Below, piece after piece: positions 49,736 through 61,095 of a stretch of 64,000 bases of DNA (position 1 is its first letter; every line of letters begins with the position of its first letter). Below the pieces are notes generated by a model that worked only from the letters and a program-made list of their open reading frames with translations, was not told the DNA's origin and made no database searches. Origin of the DNA: Mixophyes australis (taxonomy: Eukaryota > Chordata > Amphibia > Anura > Limnodynastidae). The position numbers and the translations under genes are program-made. Location: positions 639,001 through 703,000 of the forward strand of contig JAVHZZ010000008.1 of assembly GCA_036250195.1 (NCBI GenBank). The letters are read 5' to 3'.

Positions 49736-50329
49736 GCAGTATCAGTCCAGTGGTGCTGTGTGCTGTGCTCTGTCCTTCTGAGGTCAGTGGTGCTGCTGGG
49801 TCCAGTGCTGTGTCCTGTTCAGTCCAGTGGTGCTGTGTCCTGTGCTCTGTGCTTCTAAGGGCATAGTTATTTCCCCAATATTCCCCTGTGTTTAAAAAAA
49901 TAAAAAAAAGTTATTTAAAAAAATACCAAAAACTAATTTAATTTTTTTTAATTACCACAAAATTTGCACAACCAATCCAGCAGTATAAGCCCATTGGTAC
50001 TGCAATATTACAAAGTTTACACATTCTGCAGTATCAGTCCAGTGGTGCTGTGTCCTGTGCTCTGTCCTGCTGAGTTCCGTAGTGCTGCTGGGTCCTGTGC
50101 CGTGTCCTGTTCAGTCCAGTGGTGCTGTGTCCTGTGCTCTGTGCTTCTAAGGGCATAGTTATTTCCCCATTATTCCCAAGTTTTTAAAAAATAAAAAAAA
50201 AGTAAAAAAAAAAAAAAAAAATATATAATAATTATAACCAAATTTGCAAAACCAATCCAGCAGTATAAGTCCATTGGTACTGCAATATTACCAAGTTCAC
50301 ACATTCTGCAGTATCTTGTGCTACATATA

Positions 50330-53221
50330 ATGGAGACCAAAAATTTGGAGGATAAAGTAGGGAAAGATCAAGACCCACTTCCTCCTAATGCTGAAGCTGC
50401 TGCCACTAGTCATGACATAGACGATGAAATGCCATCAACGTCGTCTTCCAAGCCCGATGCCCAATCTCGTAGTACCGGGCATGTAAAATCCAAAAAGCCC
50501 AAGTTAAGAAAAAGTAGCAAAAAGAGAAACTTTAAATCATCTGAGGAGAAACGTAAAGTTGCCAATATGCCATTTACGACACGGAGTGGCAAGGAACGGC
50601 TTAGGCCCTGGCCCGTGTTCATGACTAGTGGTTCAGCTTCACCCACGGATCTTAGCCCTCCTCCTCCTCCCCCCCCCTACAAAAAATTGAAGAGAGTTAT
50701 GCTGTCAGCAACAAAACAGCAAACAACTCTGCCTTCTAAAGAGAAATTATCACAAATCCACAAGGCGAGTCCAAGGGTGTTGGTGGTTGTCAAGCCTGAC
50801 CTTCCCATCACTGTACGGGAAGAGGTGGCTCGGGAGGAGGCTATTGATGATGTAGCTGGTGCTGTGGAGGAACTTGATGATGAGGATGGTGATGTGGTTA
50901 TTGTAAATGAGGCACCAGGGGGGGAAACAGCTGATGTCCATGGGATGAAAAAGCCCATCGTCATGCCTGGTCAGAAGACCAAAAAATGCACCTCTTCGGT
51001 CTGGAGTTATTTTTATCCAAATCCAGACAACCAATGTATGGCCATATGTAGCTTATGTAAAGCTCAAATAAGCAGGGGTAAGGATCTTGCCCACCTAGGA
51101 ACATCCTCCCTTATACGTCACCTGAATAACCTTCATAGTTCAGTGGTTAGTTCAGGAACTGGGGCTAGGACCCTCATCGGTACAGGGACACCTAAATCCC
51201 GTGGTCCAGTTGGATACACACCAGCAACACCCTCCTCGTCAACTTCCTCCACAATCTCCATCAGATTCAGTCCTGCAGCCCAAGTCAGCAGCCAGACTGA
51301 GTCCTCCTCAATACGGGATTCATCCGAGGAATCCTGCAGCAGTACGCCTACTACTGCCACTGCTGCTGTTGCTGCTGTTAGTCGGTCATCTTCCCAGAGG
51401 GGAAGTCGTAAGACCGCTAAGTCTTTCACAAAACAATTGACCGTCCAACAGTCGTTTGCCATGACCACAAAATACGATAGTAGTCACCCTATTGCAAAGC
51501 GTATAACTGCGGCTGTAACTGCAATGTTGGTGTTAGACGTGCGCCCGGTGTCCGCCATCAGTGGAGTGGGATTTAGAGGGTTGATGGAGGTATTGTGTCC
51601 CCGGTACCAAATCCCGTCGAGATTCCACTTCACTAGGCAGGCGATACCAAAAATGTACAGAGAAGTACGATCAAGTGTCCTCAGTGCTCTAAAAAATGCG
51701 GTTGTACCCACTGTCCACTTAACCACGGACATGTGGACAAGTGGTTCTGGGCAAACGAAGGACTATATGACTGTGACAGCCCACTGGGTAGATGCATCCC
51801 CTTCCGCAGCAACAGCAACAGCTGCATCAGTAGCAGCAACTACAAAATGGCGGCTCGTGCAAAGGCAGGCAACATTGTGCATTACAGGCTTTAATAAGAG
51901 GCACAACGCTGACAACATATTAGAGAAAATGAGGGAAATTATCTCCCAGTGGCTTACCCCACTTAGACTCTCATGGGGATTTGTGGTGTCAGACAATGCC
52001 AGTAACATTGTGCGGGCATTAAATATGGGCAATTTCCAGCACGTCCCATGTTTTGCCCACACCATTAATTTGGTGGTGCAGCATTACCTCAAGAGTGACA
52101 GGGGTGTGCAGGAGATGCTTGCGGTGGCGCGCAAAATTGCTGGACACTTTCGGCATTCAGCCAGTGCCTACCGCAGACTAGAGGCACATCAAAAAAGCAT
52201 GAACCTGCCCTGCCATCACCTCAAACAAGAGGTTGTGACGCGCTGGAACTCCACCCTCTATATGCTGCAGAGGATGGAGGAGCAGCAAAAGGCCATTCAG
52301 GCCTACACAGCCACCTACGACATAGGCAAAGGAGTGGGGATGCGCCTCAGTCAAGCGCAGTGGAGACTGATTTCCGTGTTGTGCAAGGTTCTGCAGCCAT
52401 TTGAACTTGCCACACGAGAAGTCAGTTCCGACACTGCCAGCTTGAGTCAGGTCATTCCCCTGATCAGGCTGTTGCAGAAGCAGCTGGAGAAAGTGAGGGA
52501 GGAGCTGGTAAGCCATTGCGATTACACCAAGCATGTAGCTCTTGTGGATGTAGCCCTTCGTACGCTTTGCCAGGATCCGAGGGTGGTCACTCTTTTAAAG
52601 TCAGAGGAATACATTCTGGCCACCGTGCTCGATCCTCGGTTTAAAGCGTATGTTGTGTCTCTGTTTCCGGCGGACACAAGTCTACAGCGGTGCAAAGACC
52701 TGCTGGTCAGGAGATTGTCCTCTGAAGAGGACCGTGACATGCCAACAGCTCCACCCTCATTTTCTTCCACATCTATGGCTGCGAGGAAAAAGCTCAGTTT
52801 TCCCAAAAGAGGCACTGGCGGGGATGCTGATAACATCTGGTCCGGACTGAAGGACCTGCCAACCATTGCAGACATGTCTACTGTCGCTGCATTGGATGCT
52901 GTCACAATAGAAAAAATTGTGGATGATTACTTTGCTGACACCATCTAAGTAGACATGTCAGACAGTCCATATTGTTACTGGCAGGAAAAAAAGGCAGTTT
53001 GGAAGCCCCTGTACAAACTGGCTCTATTTTACCTGAGTTGTCCCCCCTCCAGTGTGTACTCGGAAAGAGTTTTTAGTGCAGCGGGGAACCTGGTCAGTGA
53101 GCGGCGAAGGAGGTTGCTTCCTCATAACGTTGAAAAAATGATGTTTATAAAAATGAATAATCAATTCCTCAATGAAGTACAGAGGGACCTGTGGTTGTGG
53201 AGTCCAGCGGGGACGAATTGA
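50330..53221 (+). pseudogene. hAT transposase (BED finger), one internal stop
   Basis: From ATG at 50330 the frame is open for 872 codons to TAA at 52946-52948. It then continues in the same frame to a TGA at 53219-53221, so a single stop splits an otherwise intact 963-codon frame. Order: an acidic/Lys-rich N-terminus; a BED finger at residues 220-270 with Cys240, Cys243, His264 and His269; the catalytic region with LTTDMWT (Asp467), VVSDNASNIVRAL (Asp555) and CFAHTINL (Cys574, His577); an alpha-helical insert; and, after the stop, the hAT dimerisation region with LALFYLSCPPSSVYSERVFS and AAGNLVSERRRRLLP. The truncated 872-residue protein would lack that region. Related to ZBED-type domesticated genes, but terminal repeats and TSD show a transposon. 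Confidence 0.9.
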
Positions 53222-53359
53222 TAATGTGTGATGAGGAGGAAGTACACACTGTAGGGGGAGAGGAATCAGAGGTTGAGGATGAGGACGACATCTTGCCTCA
53301 GTAGAGCCTGTTTAGTCTGTACAGGGAGAGATGAATAGCTTTTTTGGTGTGGGGGCCCA

Positions 53360-53423
53360 AACAAACCAATCATTTCAGCCAAAGTTGTTTGGTAGGCCCT
53401 GTCGCTGAAATGATTGGTTTGTT
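53360..53423. repeat. Perfect 20-bp stem hairpin
   Basis: AACAAACCAATCATTTCAGC at 53360-53379 and its exact complement at 53404-53423, loop 24 bases, about 140 bases past the end of the transposase frame. Confidence 0.95.
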
Positions 53424-54195
53424 AAAGTGTGCATGTCCTATTTCAACAACATAAGGGTGGGTGTGAGGGCCCAAGGACAATTCCATCTTGGACCTTTTTT
53501 TTTTGCATTATATGACCAATCAACAGTCGTTTGCCATGTTCAAAAAGTAAAACCAAATTTAAAAAAATACAAGAAATTAAACCAAAAGTAAAATGCCGTG
53601 TCATAATTTAAAACAAGAGGTATTGACGTGCTCTAAAACTACTGTATTGTTGTTTATATTTTATAAACACTACACTTGAAAGCTTGAGTCTTTCAATAAA
53701 AAAGTAACTGTCCATTGCACGACTATGTGCAACAGGGACATTTTTTTGGGTTTACAAAGTCAAACAATAACACTTCGACCCTGTCTGTCTGGGGTCTCTC
53801 AATGACGAATTGTCTGTACCATGTTTGGAGGAGGTATTGTGGCCCCGGTATCAAATTGGGTACCGGGGCCACCCCACTATGCAGTCCAGATACTTGTTTG
53901 GTGGAATTCTGACACGTGGAGGGTTTTTTAATTATATTGTGGCCTCGGTACAAAATTGTGTACCGGGGCCACCACACTACGCAGTCAAGATAGATAGATG
54001 CGTATCATAGATAAACTGATAAAGTACATTCAGTGGTGTGGGGCAAATTGAAAAATATTCAAAATGCACTGACATTATCAAAAACAAGAGGTTGTCACAC
54101 GCTAAAACTCCAACATGTATATGATGGAGAGGATGGAGGAGCAGCCGTATGTGTAGTGTAATGCAGACCTGTTGAAGGTTTTTTTATATATTTTA

Positions 54196-54703
54196 TTGTG
54201 GTGCCCAGTGCCCACTCCTCTACGCAGTCCAGGTACATTTATTGGTTCGATTCATAAAAGTTCAGGGTTTTTAATATATTGTGGTGACCCACTCCTCTAC
54301 GCAGTCCAGGTACATTTATTGGTGCGATTCATAAAAGTTCAGGGTTTTTAAGATATATTGTGGTGACCCACTCCTCTACGCAGTCCAGGTACATTTATTG
54401 GTGCGAATCATAAAAGTTCAGGGTTTTTAATAGATATTGTGGTGACCCACTCCTCTACGCAGTCCAGGTACATTTATTGGTGCGAATCATAAAAGTTCAG
54501 GGTTTTTAATATATATTGTGGTGACCCACTCCTCTACGCAGTCCAGGTACATTTGTTGGTGCGATTCATAAAAGTTCAGGGTTTTTAAGATATTGTGGTG
54601 ACCCATTCCTCTACGCAGTCCAGGTACATTTATTGGTGCGATTCATAAAAGTTCAGGGTTTTTAATAGATATTGTGGTGACCCACTCCTCTACGCAGTCC
54701 AGA
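54196..54703. repeat. Tandem repeat, about 77-bp unit, seven copies
   Basis: Unit: TTGTGGTGACCCACTCCTCT, ACGCAGTCCAGGTACATTTA, TTGGTGCGATTCATAAAAGT, TCAGGGTTTTTAATATA. Lies in the 3' region of the hAT element. Confidence 0.95.
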
Positions 54704-55368
54704 AAGATACCTTGTTGCAACGTTTTGGACTAATAACTATATTGTGAGGTGTTCAGAATACACTGTAAATTAGTGGAAATGCTTGTTATTGAATGTTATT
54801 GAGGTTAATAATAGCCTAGGAGTGAAAATAAGCCCAAAAACTTGATTTTTAAACTTTTTATGTTTTTTTCAAAAAAAATCCGAATCCAAAACCTTAAATC
54901 CGAACCGAGACCTTTCGTCAAGTGTTTTGCGAGACAAATCCGAACCCCAAAAATAACGAAAATCCGGATCCAAAACACAAAACACGAGACCTCAAAAGTC
55001 GCCGGTGCACATCCCTAGTAAATACACCATCACTTGAAAGATGTTTCATATAAGGTCATAAAAACTCATTTGCATTTACAGAGTCTTTCTAGGTCTGACA
55101 TCACAGGAAGGGGGCTGTAGCTGCAGCATGTTTAAAATGCCCTATAAATCTAACAGATTTGTTCACTTCTAAGAGTAAATTTCAAATTGAGAATTGTCCC
55201 ATTATTCCTGTTCTCCCAGCAAGCAGGAAACATGTTCATTTGTGAGTTTGCCATTTCTGTTGTTTATTCCTTTTAATTTTACCAGAAACTATTGAATAAT
55301 ATCGTTGTATGTCATTTTGTTAATAGTTTTCATCTTAAGCATTGTGGATTTATTTTCCATATTAAATG

Positions 55369-56814
55369 ATTTCCCTCCCTGAGGGGGAGGAAGGGGGCTG
55401 CCAGAAGGTAACTCTGACACTGAATCTTTTTCTCCAGCTCTTGCAAGTATAGAGGTGTCTGAGGACAGGGGGTTTAATTGTGCTGTTTTGCATTCTAGCC
55501 ATCTCTTTACAGACTCCCTGTCCTGAGGTAAAGACATTGGGAAATGATTCTATCAAGGTTGCGTGTGAAACTGATTTATGTAATACATTGATTTATGTAA
55601 TACGCTTGTTCAATCTGTGCCTAATGAGGCTGTTAATATGTCACATGGTGTGTCCACAGGTACTGTGTACTGAAGTAAAAATAAAATGTAACTGCAAGGG
55701 AGGGCAGAGGAAAATTGTGCATCCATCTGTGCCTGCACCAGCCTGGCCCAAGACTGTAGTTGACAAGGTGGGGTCCTACTTACCTTAGTAAGAGGTAGAA
55801 GGTGGTTTGCTCAGCTAGTTCACTAGAGGCTCTGGTAAAGATTAATGTGAGAGGATCACAGGAGAGTGGCCCTCACCTTAGCCCTTTGCATACTAAGAAA
55901 TGTGTGGAAGGAGTAGTGTGGCAGAATGTTGGAGGACAGCTTAATGGGGAGGTAGTGCTAGGAGTTAGTGTGCACCTGTCTGTACCAGAACTGGTGGATT
56001 ACCTAGTCTAGGGGAAAGGATGGTGCTTTCTCACTTAGCCCCATAGGCAGAGGATTGCCGGAGGATACCTCCAGCTTTAACCCTTTCCTACAAAGGAAAG
56101 CCTGAAACAGGTACTGTGTCACATGGACAGGAGACAGATAGATTGGAAGTCAGGACAAAGAGATAGTATGGAGTGTGCTGTCTCTGACTTCACAGAGATC
56201 AATGCTGCAGTGCTGGATCACAGTGAATTTTCAGAGTGGAACACAGAATGTTGGAGAACTACAGGGACCTAAAGAAAAAGGGCCAGGTAGAAACCATACT
56301 CCAATTCACCCTCCTAAACAGGCAGACACTAAAACCAGACAGTTGTCTTCAAACCCTGGACCCGAAGTGATAGGTTCTGCAGTGCAGTCTGCACAGTGGA
56401 CTGACCTTTGTTCCAAGACCCTGAGTCGTACAAGGAAAACAGGTGCTGTGGGTATATAAATTGTCCCTACAGTGATCTGGTCACGCACAGGAAAGTCTAG
56501 TGTGCTGGTATTAGATAACACAGGGTCACCTACCCCACTCAGCATTCCTAGGGCAGACCAGGGGGCAGAGGCCCTGAGTGGCACAGTTGCAAGGGTAACA
56601 ACACCCAGAGAGACAGAGCTAATAATCGAACACTATGCCTCCATGGATTCCAGAGTTCTGTAAGATGAGGAATTACCTTAATAACCTCAGCCATAAACAG
56701 CTGCAACTGGTAACACAGACAGACTATCAGAGCAAAAGCATTGTGTCCGGAGAGCAGGGAAAACTGTGCAGGTAACAGTTTCCATGCAACCCTCTAGAAC
56801 AGGAAGGTCTCAAA
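55369..56814 (+). mobile_element. Interior of the second LTR-like element
   Basis: About 1.45 kb between copies A and B. Plus-strand frames at 55802-56011 and 56175-56459 are short, with no recognised domain. If A and B are LTRs, this is a much shortened interior. Confidence 0.4.
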
Positions 56815-58107
56815 TGCAAGCTCTTTAGTAGTCGTATAAAACTGCAAATATGTGTTTGTGAATTCATTCATAGTATTAGGTGGTGTGGCTCAGATGAACT
56901 CTGTGTCCAACTGAAAATGGGGAGACTAAATTACTGTATCTCTTTGATTTGGTTTCTAAACTTTTCTGCTCTCCCATGAGGTATTTATGGATAGAGAGTG
57001 CCCAATACTAATTTATGGCACAGGTCGTAAAACCTAAAGCCCTTGAATCTCTTTCTAAGGTTATTTCTATATGAATAACATACAGAAACAGACCCCTCAC
57101 ATTCTTGGTTATTCTGTGATACCTCAGAACACAGCAACTGTGTGACTGATAAGCTGGGATAAGTTTGACTGAAAGGCAATAAGGACACAGTAAAATGTCA
57201 TATTTTCTCAAATATACTTACAGGAGTCATGTTTGGTATGCAAATAAAGGGAAACTTATGACCTGTTGTGTGGAGGTAATATCATCTTTATCGGACATTC
57301 TGGTAATAAGTTAGGCCAGTATTAATAAACCCTGACTTGAAAGGTGTTTCATAAAAGGTCATAAAAACTGATTTTCATTTGCACAGTCTTTCTAGGTCTG
57401 ACTGTTAGGAACCCCTCCAGCCGGCACAACACAACCCGGAGTCTACTCTGCCAGTCAGGTGTTCACTGGAGCCCCTGTTGGTGGGGACAGACTGGGCTGC
57501 AGACTGACAGAGGGTCGTGAGGTGTGTACCGTCTGGGGAGAACCCAGGCAAGCGGAGTGGAATCCAAGCAGAGATCAGGGGTTGGCAGCAGACAACGGTA
57601 CCAATAAACAAGCTGAGGTCAGGGGTCACGAGCAGACAGGGAGGTCGGTAGACAAGCCAGAGGTCAGGGTCACAAGGTTCACAAGCAAAGTCCAAATCCA
57701 AGCCAAGGGTCATACACGGGAGATCAGTAGAGGTTCAAATAGACAGGAACAGGAACAAAGCAGATCAGCAGAAGCTATAACCGGCAATGAGGCAGCAGAC
57801 CTCATTGCCCTAATTACTGAAGCAGACCAATGAGAGCCAAGCTCTCTAATTGCCCACAAGCTGTTCCAATTAGCCCTCAGGCTGTAAATATCCTGTAAAT
57901 CTAACTGATTTGCTCACTTTTGGGAGTCAATTTCATATTGAGAATTGCCCCATTATTTCTGTTCTCCCAGCAAGCAGGAAACGTGTTCATTTATGATTTT
58001 ACCATTTTCTGTTTATTTTACCAGAAATTATTGAATAATATCGTTGTATGTCATTTTGTTAATTGTTTTCATTTTACACATTGTGGATTTATTTTCCAGA
58101 TTAAATT
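56815..58107 (+). repeat. LTR-like direct repeat, copy B (split by a 477-bp insertion)
   Basis: 56815-57402 plus 57880-58107 is the partner of copy A. The insertion at 57403-57879 separates the TTTCTAGGTCTGA and CTGTAAATCTAACTGATTTG segments, which are close together in copy A. Confidence 0.75.
57403..57879 (+). mobile_element. Inserted 477-bp block, possible solo LTR
   Basis: Begins TGTTAGGAACCCCTCCAG and ends AATTAGCCCTCA, so it has TG...CA termini, and it is absent from copy A. Inside are repeated GAGGTCAGGG segments. No exact TSD is visible. Confidence 0.5.
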
Positions 58108-58757
58108 ACACTTAATATGTTGAGGTCTCCGTGTTCTTACATGTTCATTAATTAGTTTGGTTTGAGAATGATACAGAGGAGATCATTTGATTTATGATAG
58201 CTCTTATAAAAGAAACTTGTGATAGATAAGTTTGAAGGCAGAACCAAAGGTCTCCTGAGTAAGAGTGTCAGCTCTTCCCAAAAATCCTTGGTGCTGGCAT
58301 AATTGGTAAGACAAAGTTATTGTGTAGGACTGACAGGGAGAGTTTCAATCATTTGTAAACAGACCTGGTGGTTGTTTTAGATTAACCCTTTGTCACACAC
58401 GTCACCCAGTGTCAGGTGAGTGCTGGATCGTGACACTGGGCAGCACCATCCTCCAAGTTACCATTTTGCTAACTATTTATATAGTACAGCACTAATCCAA
58501 TCAATGTTATTCTGGGTGACTATAAATATTGCTCATTGGTACGGGTGGCAATCTCTCCTGATGAAGTTCACAGACGAAACGCATAGAGTCATCTCCCATA
58601 AACAGTTTTACTCATCTGTATATCCTACCTTTTATGCAGAAGAAGCCTCCACACCAGTTTCAGATCTAGAACCGGAGAATCACATAGGTACATAGTGGAG
58701 GTGTCCATATACTATTTAGCATCCCCCAGAGTTTGGAATTGCAGGTAAGCTTTAAAC

Positions 58758-58905
58758 CAGGCCTGTCCAACCTGCGGCCCTCCAGATGTTGTGAAACTAC
58801 AAGCCCCAGCATGCTTTGCCGGTAGACAAGCAGTTGATAGCTGGAAGGGCATGCTGGGACTTGTAGTTTCACAACACCTGGAGGGCCGCAGGTTGGACAG
58901 GCCTG
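58758..58905. mobile_element. Palindromic MITE, 148 bp, with 8-bp TSD
   Basis: CAGGCCTGTCCAACCTGCGG at the left end is the exact inverted complement of the right end. The arms extend through GCCCTCCAG and TTGTGAAACTACAAG to CAGCATGC, leaving a central loop of about 40 bases. Flanked by CTTTAAAC at 58750-58757 and 58906-58913. A hAT-type MITE. Confidence 0.95.
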
Positions 58906-59170
58906 CTTTAAACGTTCTTACCCATTGTACAGGTTTTTAATTATGTCTTTTAATAATGTGTTTTGATTAAAGATCCTGCACATAGTTGGTCATTTGGTCT
59001 CTGTTACTTTCTAGGAACCTGATATTTACCAGTTAATATCATTTCTAAACCTCCCGCCTAGTCCCAGGGAGAAACATATGAGTCTTTCTATTACAATTAT
59101 CAAGTACACAGAACTTATTGTATATATAACTGTATGGAGTTCTAAAATTACTATATCATTATCACTCTCT

Positions 59171-59890
59171 GGGCCTGATTAATCTAGGAATGAAAGCACC
59201 GCTGTATGCCGTCTTTGCATGAAATTGCTCTGCACATGCTCAGAAATGGACTTGACGCCAGTGAACGCAAGAGCATGCAATTTATGTTAGAACGCAAATG
59301 ACAGTCTACGATTTGAATGGCGGAATGGGGCACATAGGCAATGTACACTAATGATGTGCCAACATCGAGCATACACACATTCGTCCGACTCAAGCTCTGG
59401 GCATATCTCAGGTATGTGATTTTTAGCCGTATCACTTGCATCAGCTACAGGTCTGTTAGTGTCGGCTGATAGTGATGATAGACGCGTATGCATGTGTTTA
59501 CAATTAAGAGAAACTGAAAAAAATACATTTTATGTACAGTAGTCATTAATAACATCCTGATTTATGTATTTCATGTTAAAAAAGGATTAATAAAATGTAA
59601 ATATATTTTTATTAATGATTATAGTATTAACTGGTGTTAATGTATGTAATATATTTTTTTCTAAGCGATCTGATAGGACTTTATATTGCACATGTGCATT
59701 GTGCGTATCCTGCGGTGTTTTCTGTCTGTATACGGCAAGTACCGTATAACCCGAGCGTACTTATGCTTGTATTTAATTGGAAATGTTTTTTGAGCTCTGT
59801 TTGAATACGGGCGTAGGTGCGTGCAATTACCCATCCAATTTTTAGAAATGAAAATTGAGTTCACGTTACATTCCTAGATGAAACAGGCCC
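59171..59890. mobile_element. MITE-like element, about 720 bp
   Basis: Left end GGGCCTGATTAATCTAGGAA and right end complement GGGCCTGTTTCATCTAGGAA are inverted repeats with a few mismatches. Short CTCTG on both sides may be the target duplication. No ORF of note. Confidence 0.7.
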
Positions 59891-60299
59891 TCTGTCTGCA
59901 CTTTAATTTTACAGATTTGTCCTTTCCTGTTGGATGATTTATAATTACAGTAAGCCGTTGGACTAATTTCATCAAGAAACTATTTATTTAATCTACTGTT
60001 AAAGTAAACGAGATGTATCTTTGTTTCTTTTTGAATTTTATATGATCTGAGCGTTGGTTATAAATCATTCTGCTTATAGATAGATAAATAGATACATGTT
60101 CCCCTCACCTCCTACTTGGGGTCAAGATGGCTGCTGCCGCATCAAATGGGTTAAACCCCAGCGCTAGGTGATGTAAAAATGTATTAAAGGGAATGTTTAT
60201 TAATTTCAATCTATATATTTAATGATGGGCGCTGGGCCGCCAGTTAATAACAGGCATGCAGCGCCAAAAGGGTTAATCCCTTCGCTGGATCTATTGTTC

Positions 60300-61095
60300 A
60301 TGTATTGATTCATTATGAGATGTTGGAGGAAACTTGTTTCTGTAACATTTCTGAAGAAAGGAAATCCCATGCTAATTTATCATGTCCTGTTAATAAAATA
60401 GGAGAACTATCTGAATAATGGAACAGCAAGTACTATAATTTGGGAAATCCCAAATTGATGTACATTTTGTAATGTTAAATTGCGTTAAATATAAGTTTAG
60501 AGAATATATAGCATCCTGATGCTAAATATTGAATGTAATATCTCAGACTTTGTGGTGCCAAGTATGGGCAGGGGACTGATTTACCCCCTGCCAACATGTG
60601 TTTCAGAAACAGTATATAAAGAGCTGTATTTTATATTTCAACTGTTGTAATATACCATCTGGATTTGTGGAATATCACTAATACCTTCAACTAGTATTGT
60701 AATGGTCCTTATAGAGAACTTTTCAGAGCAAATAAACATAATTTTGCTTCAAGATCCTGCATTGACGCCTACTTAACTGCTGCAATTCCTGTGACCTACA
60801 GATTAGACCAATCTAATCCATTCTCTGGCTGTTCTGAGGTTGGTACCCAGCGTCTAGTACCAACGCTCTGCGCGCTACCTGCAGCTCTGGCCAGTGTGAT
60901 AGGCCAGGGTGAACCATTCATAGCAACCCTGATCTGCAGGCAAGAGGTCAGGGATACCAGCCCAAGTGTACCAGCAGGGGGTACACTAGAGGGAAAGTTA
61001 CCCAGAAGGAAGCAGTTCCAAGTGCCGGTGAAGGAGCCTAGAGGAGGCAGCCGATCCCTAGCAACACGGTGGCATAGGAGGTCTATCCTGTAACA
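60300..61095 (+). mobile_element. LTR-like block, possible solo LTR
   Basis: Contains a TATA-like GTATATAAAGAGC at 60613-60625 and AATAAACATAATTTTGC at about 60731, then a long U5-like part ending CCTGTAACA. No second copy or TSD. The upstream boundary is unknown. Confidence 0.35.

Larger units (their letters stand above)
49396..55017 (+). mobile_element. hAT transposon, 5622 bp, with exact 8-bp TSD
   Basis: Termini TAGAGATGAGCGGGCTCGG and (complement of the right end) TAGGGATGTGCACCGGCGAC are imperfect inverted repeats. The element is flanked by GTAAATAC at 49388-49395 and 55018-55025, the 8-bp duplication expected of hAT. It encodes a BED-finger transposase with one in-frame stop. Its 5' region has short tandem repeats and a duplicated roughly 80-bp segment (49969-50045 and 50243-50313). 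Its 3' region has a hairpin, transposase echoes and a 77-bp tandem repeat. The copy looks young compared with its surroundings. Confidence 0.95.
48895..55368 (+). repeat. LTR-like direct repeat, copy A (split by hAT insertion)
   Basis: 48895-49395 plus 55026-55368 aligns with copy B at 56815-58107. Shared landmarks: TATGTGTTTGTAAATT-like, AGGGAAACTTATGACATGTT, TTCTCCCAGCAAGCAGGAAA and GAATAATATCGTTGTATGTC. The 5.6-kb hAT element sits between its two parts. The terminal TG/CA borders are not clear. Confidence 0.75.

Noticed and set aside
50318..50329. Transposase start at 50318
   Set aside because: That codon is GTG; the first ATG of the frame is at 50330 and is the likely eukaryotic start.
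50330..53221. A domesticated ZBED-type host gene
   Set aside because: Terminal inverted repeats, an exact 8-bp target-site duplication and an internal stop show an inserted transposon.
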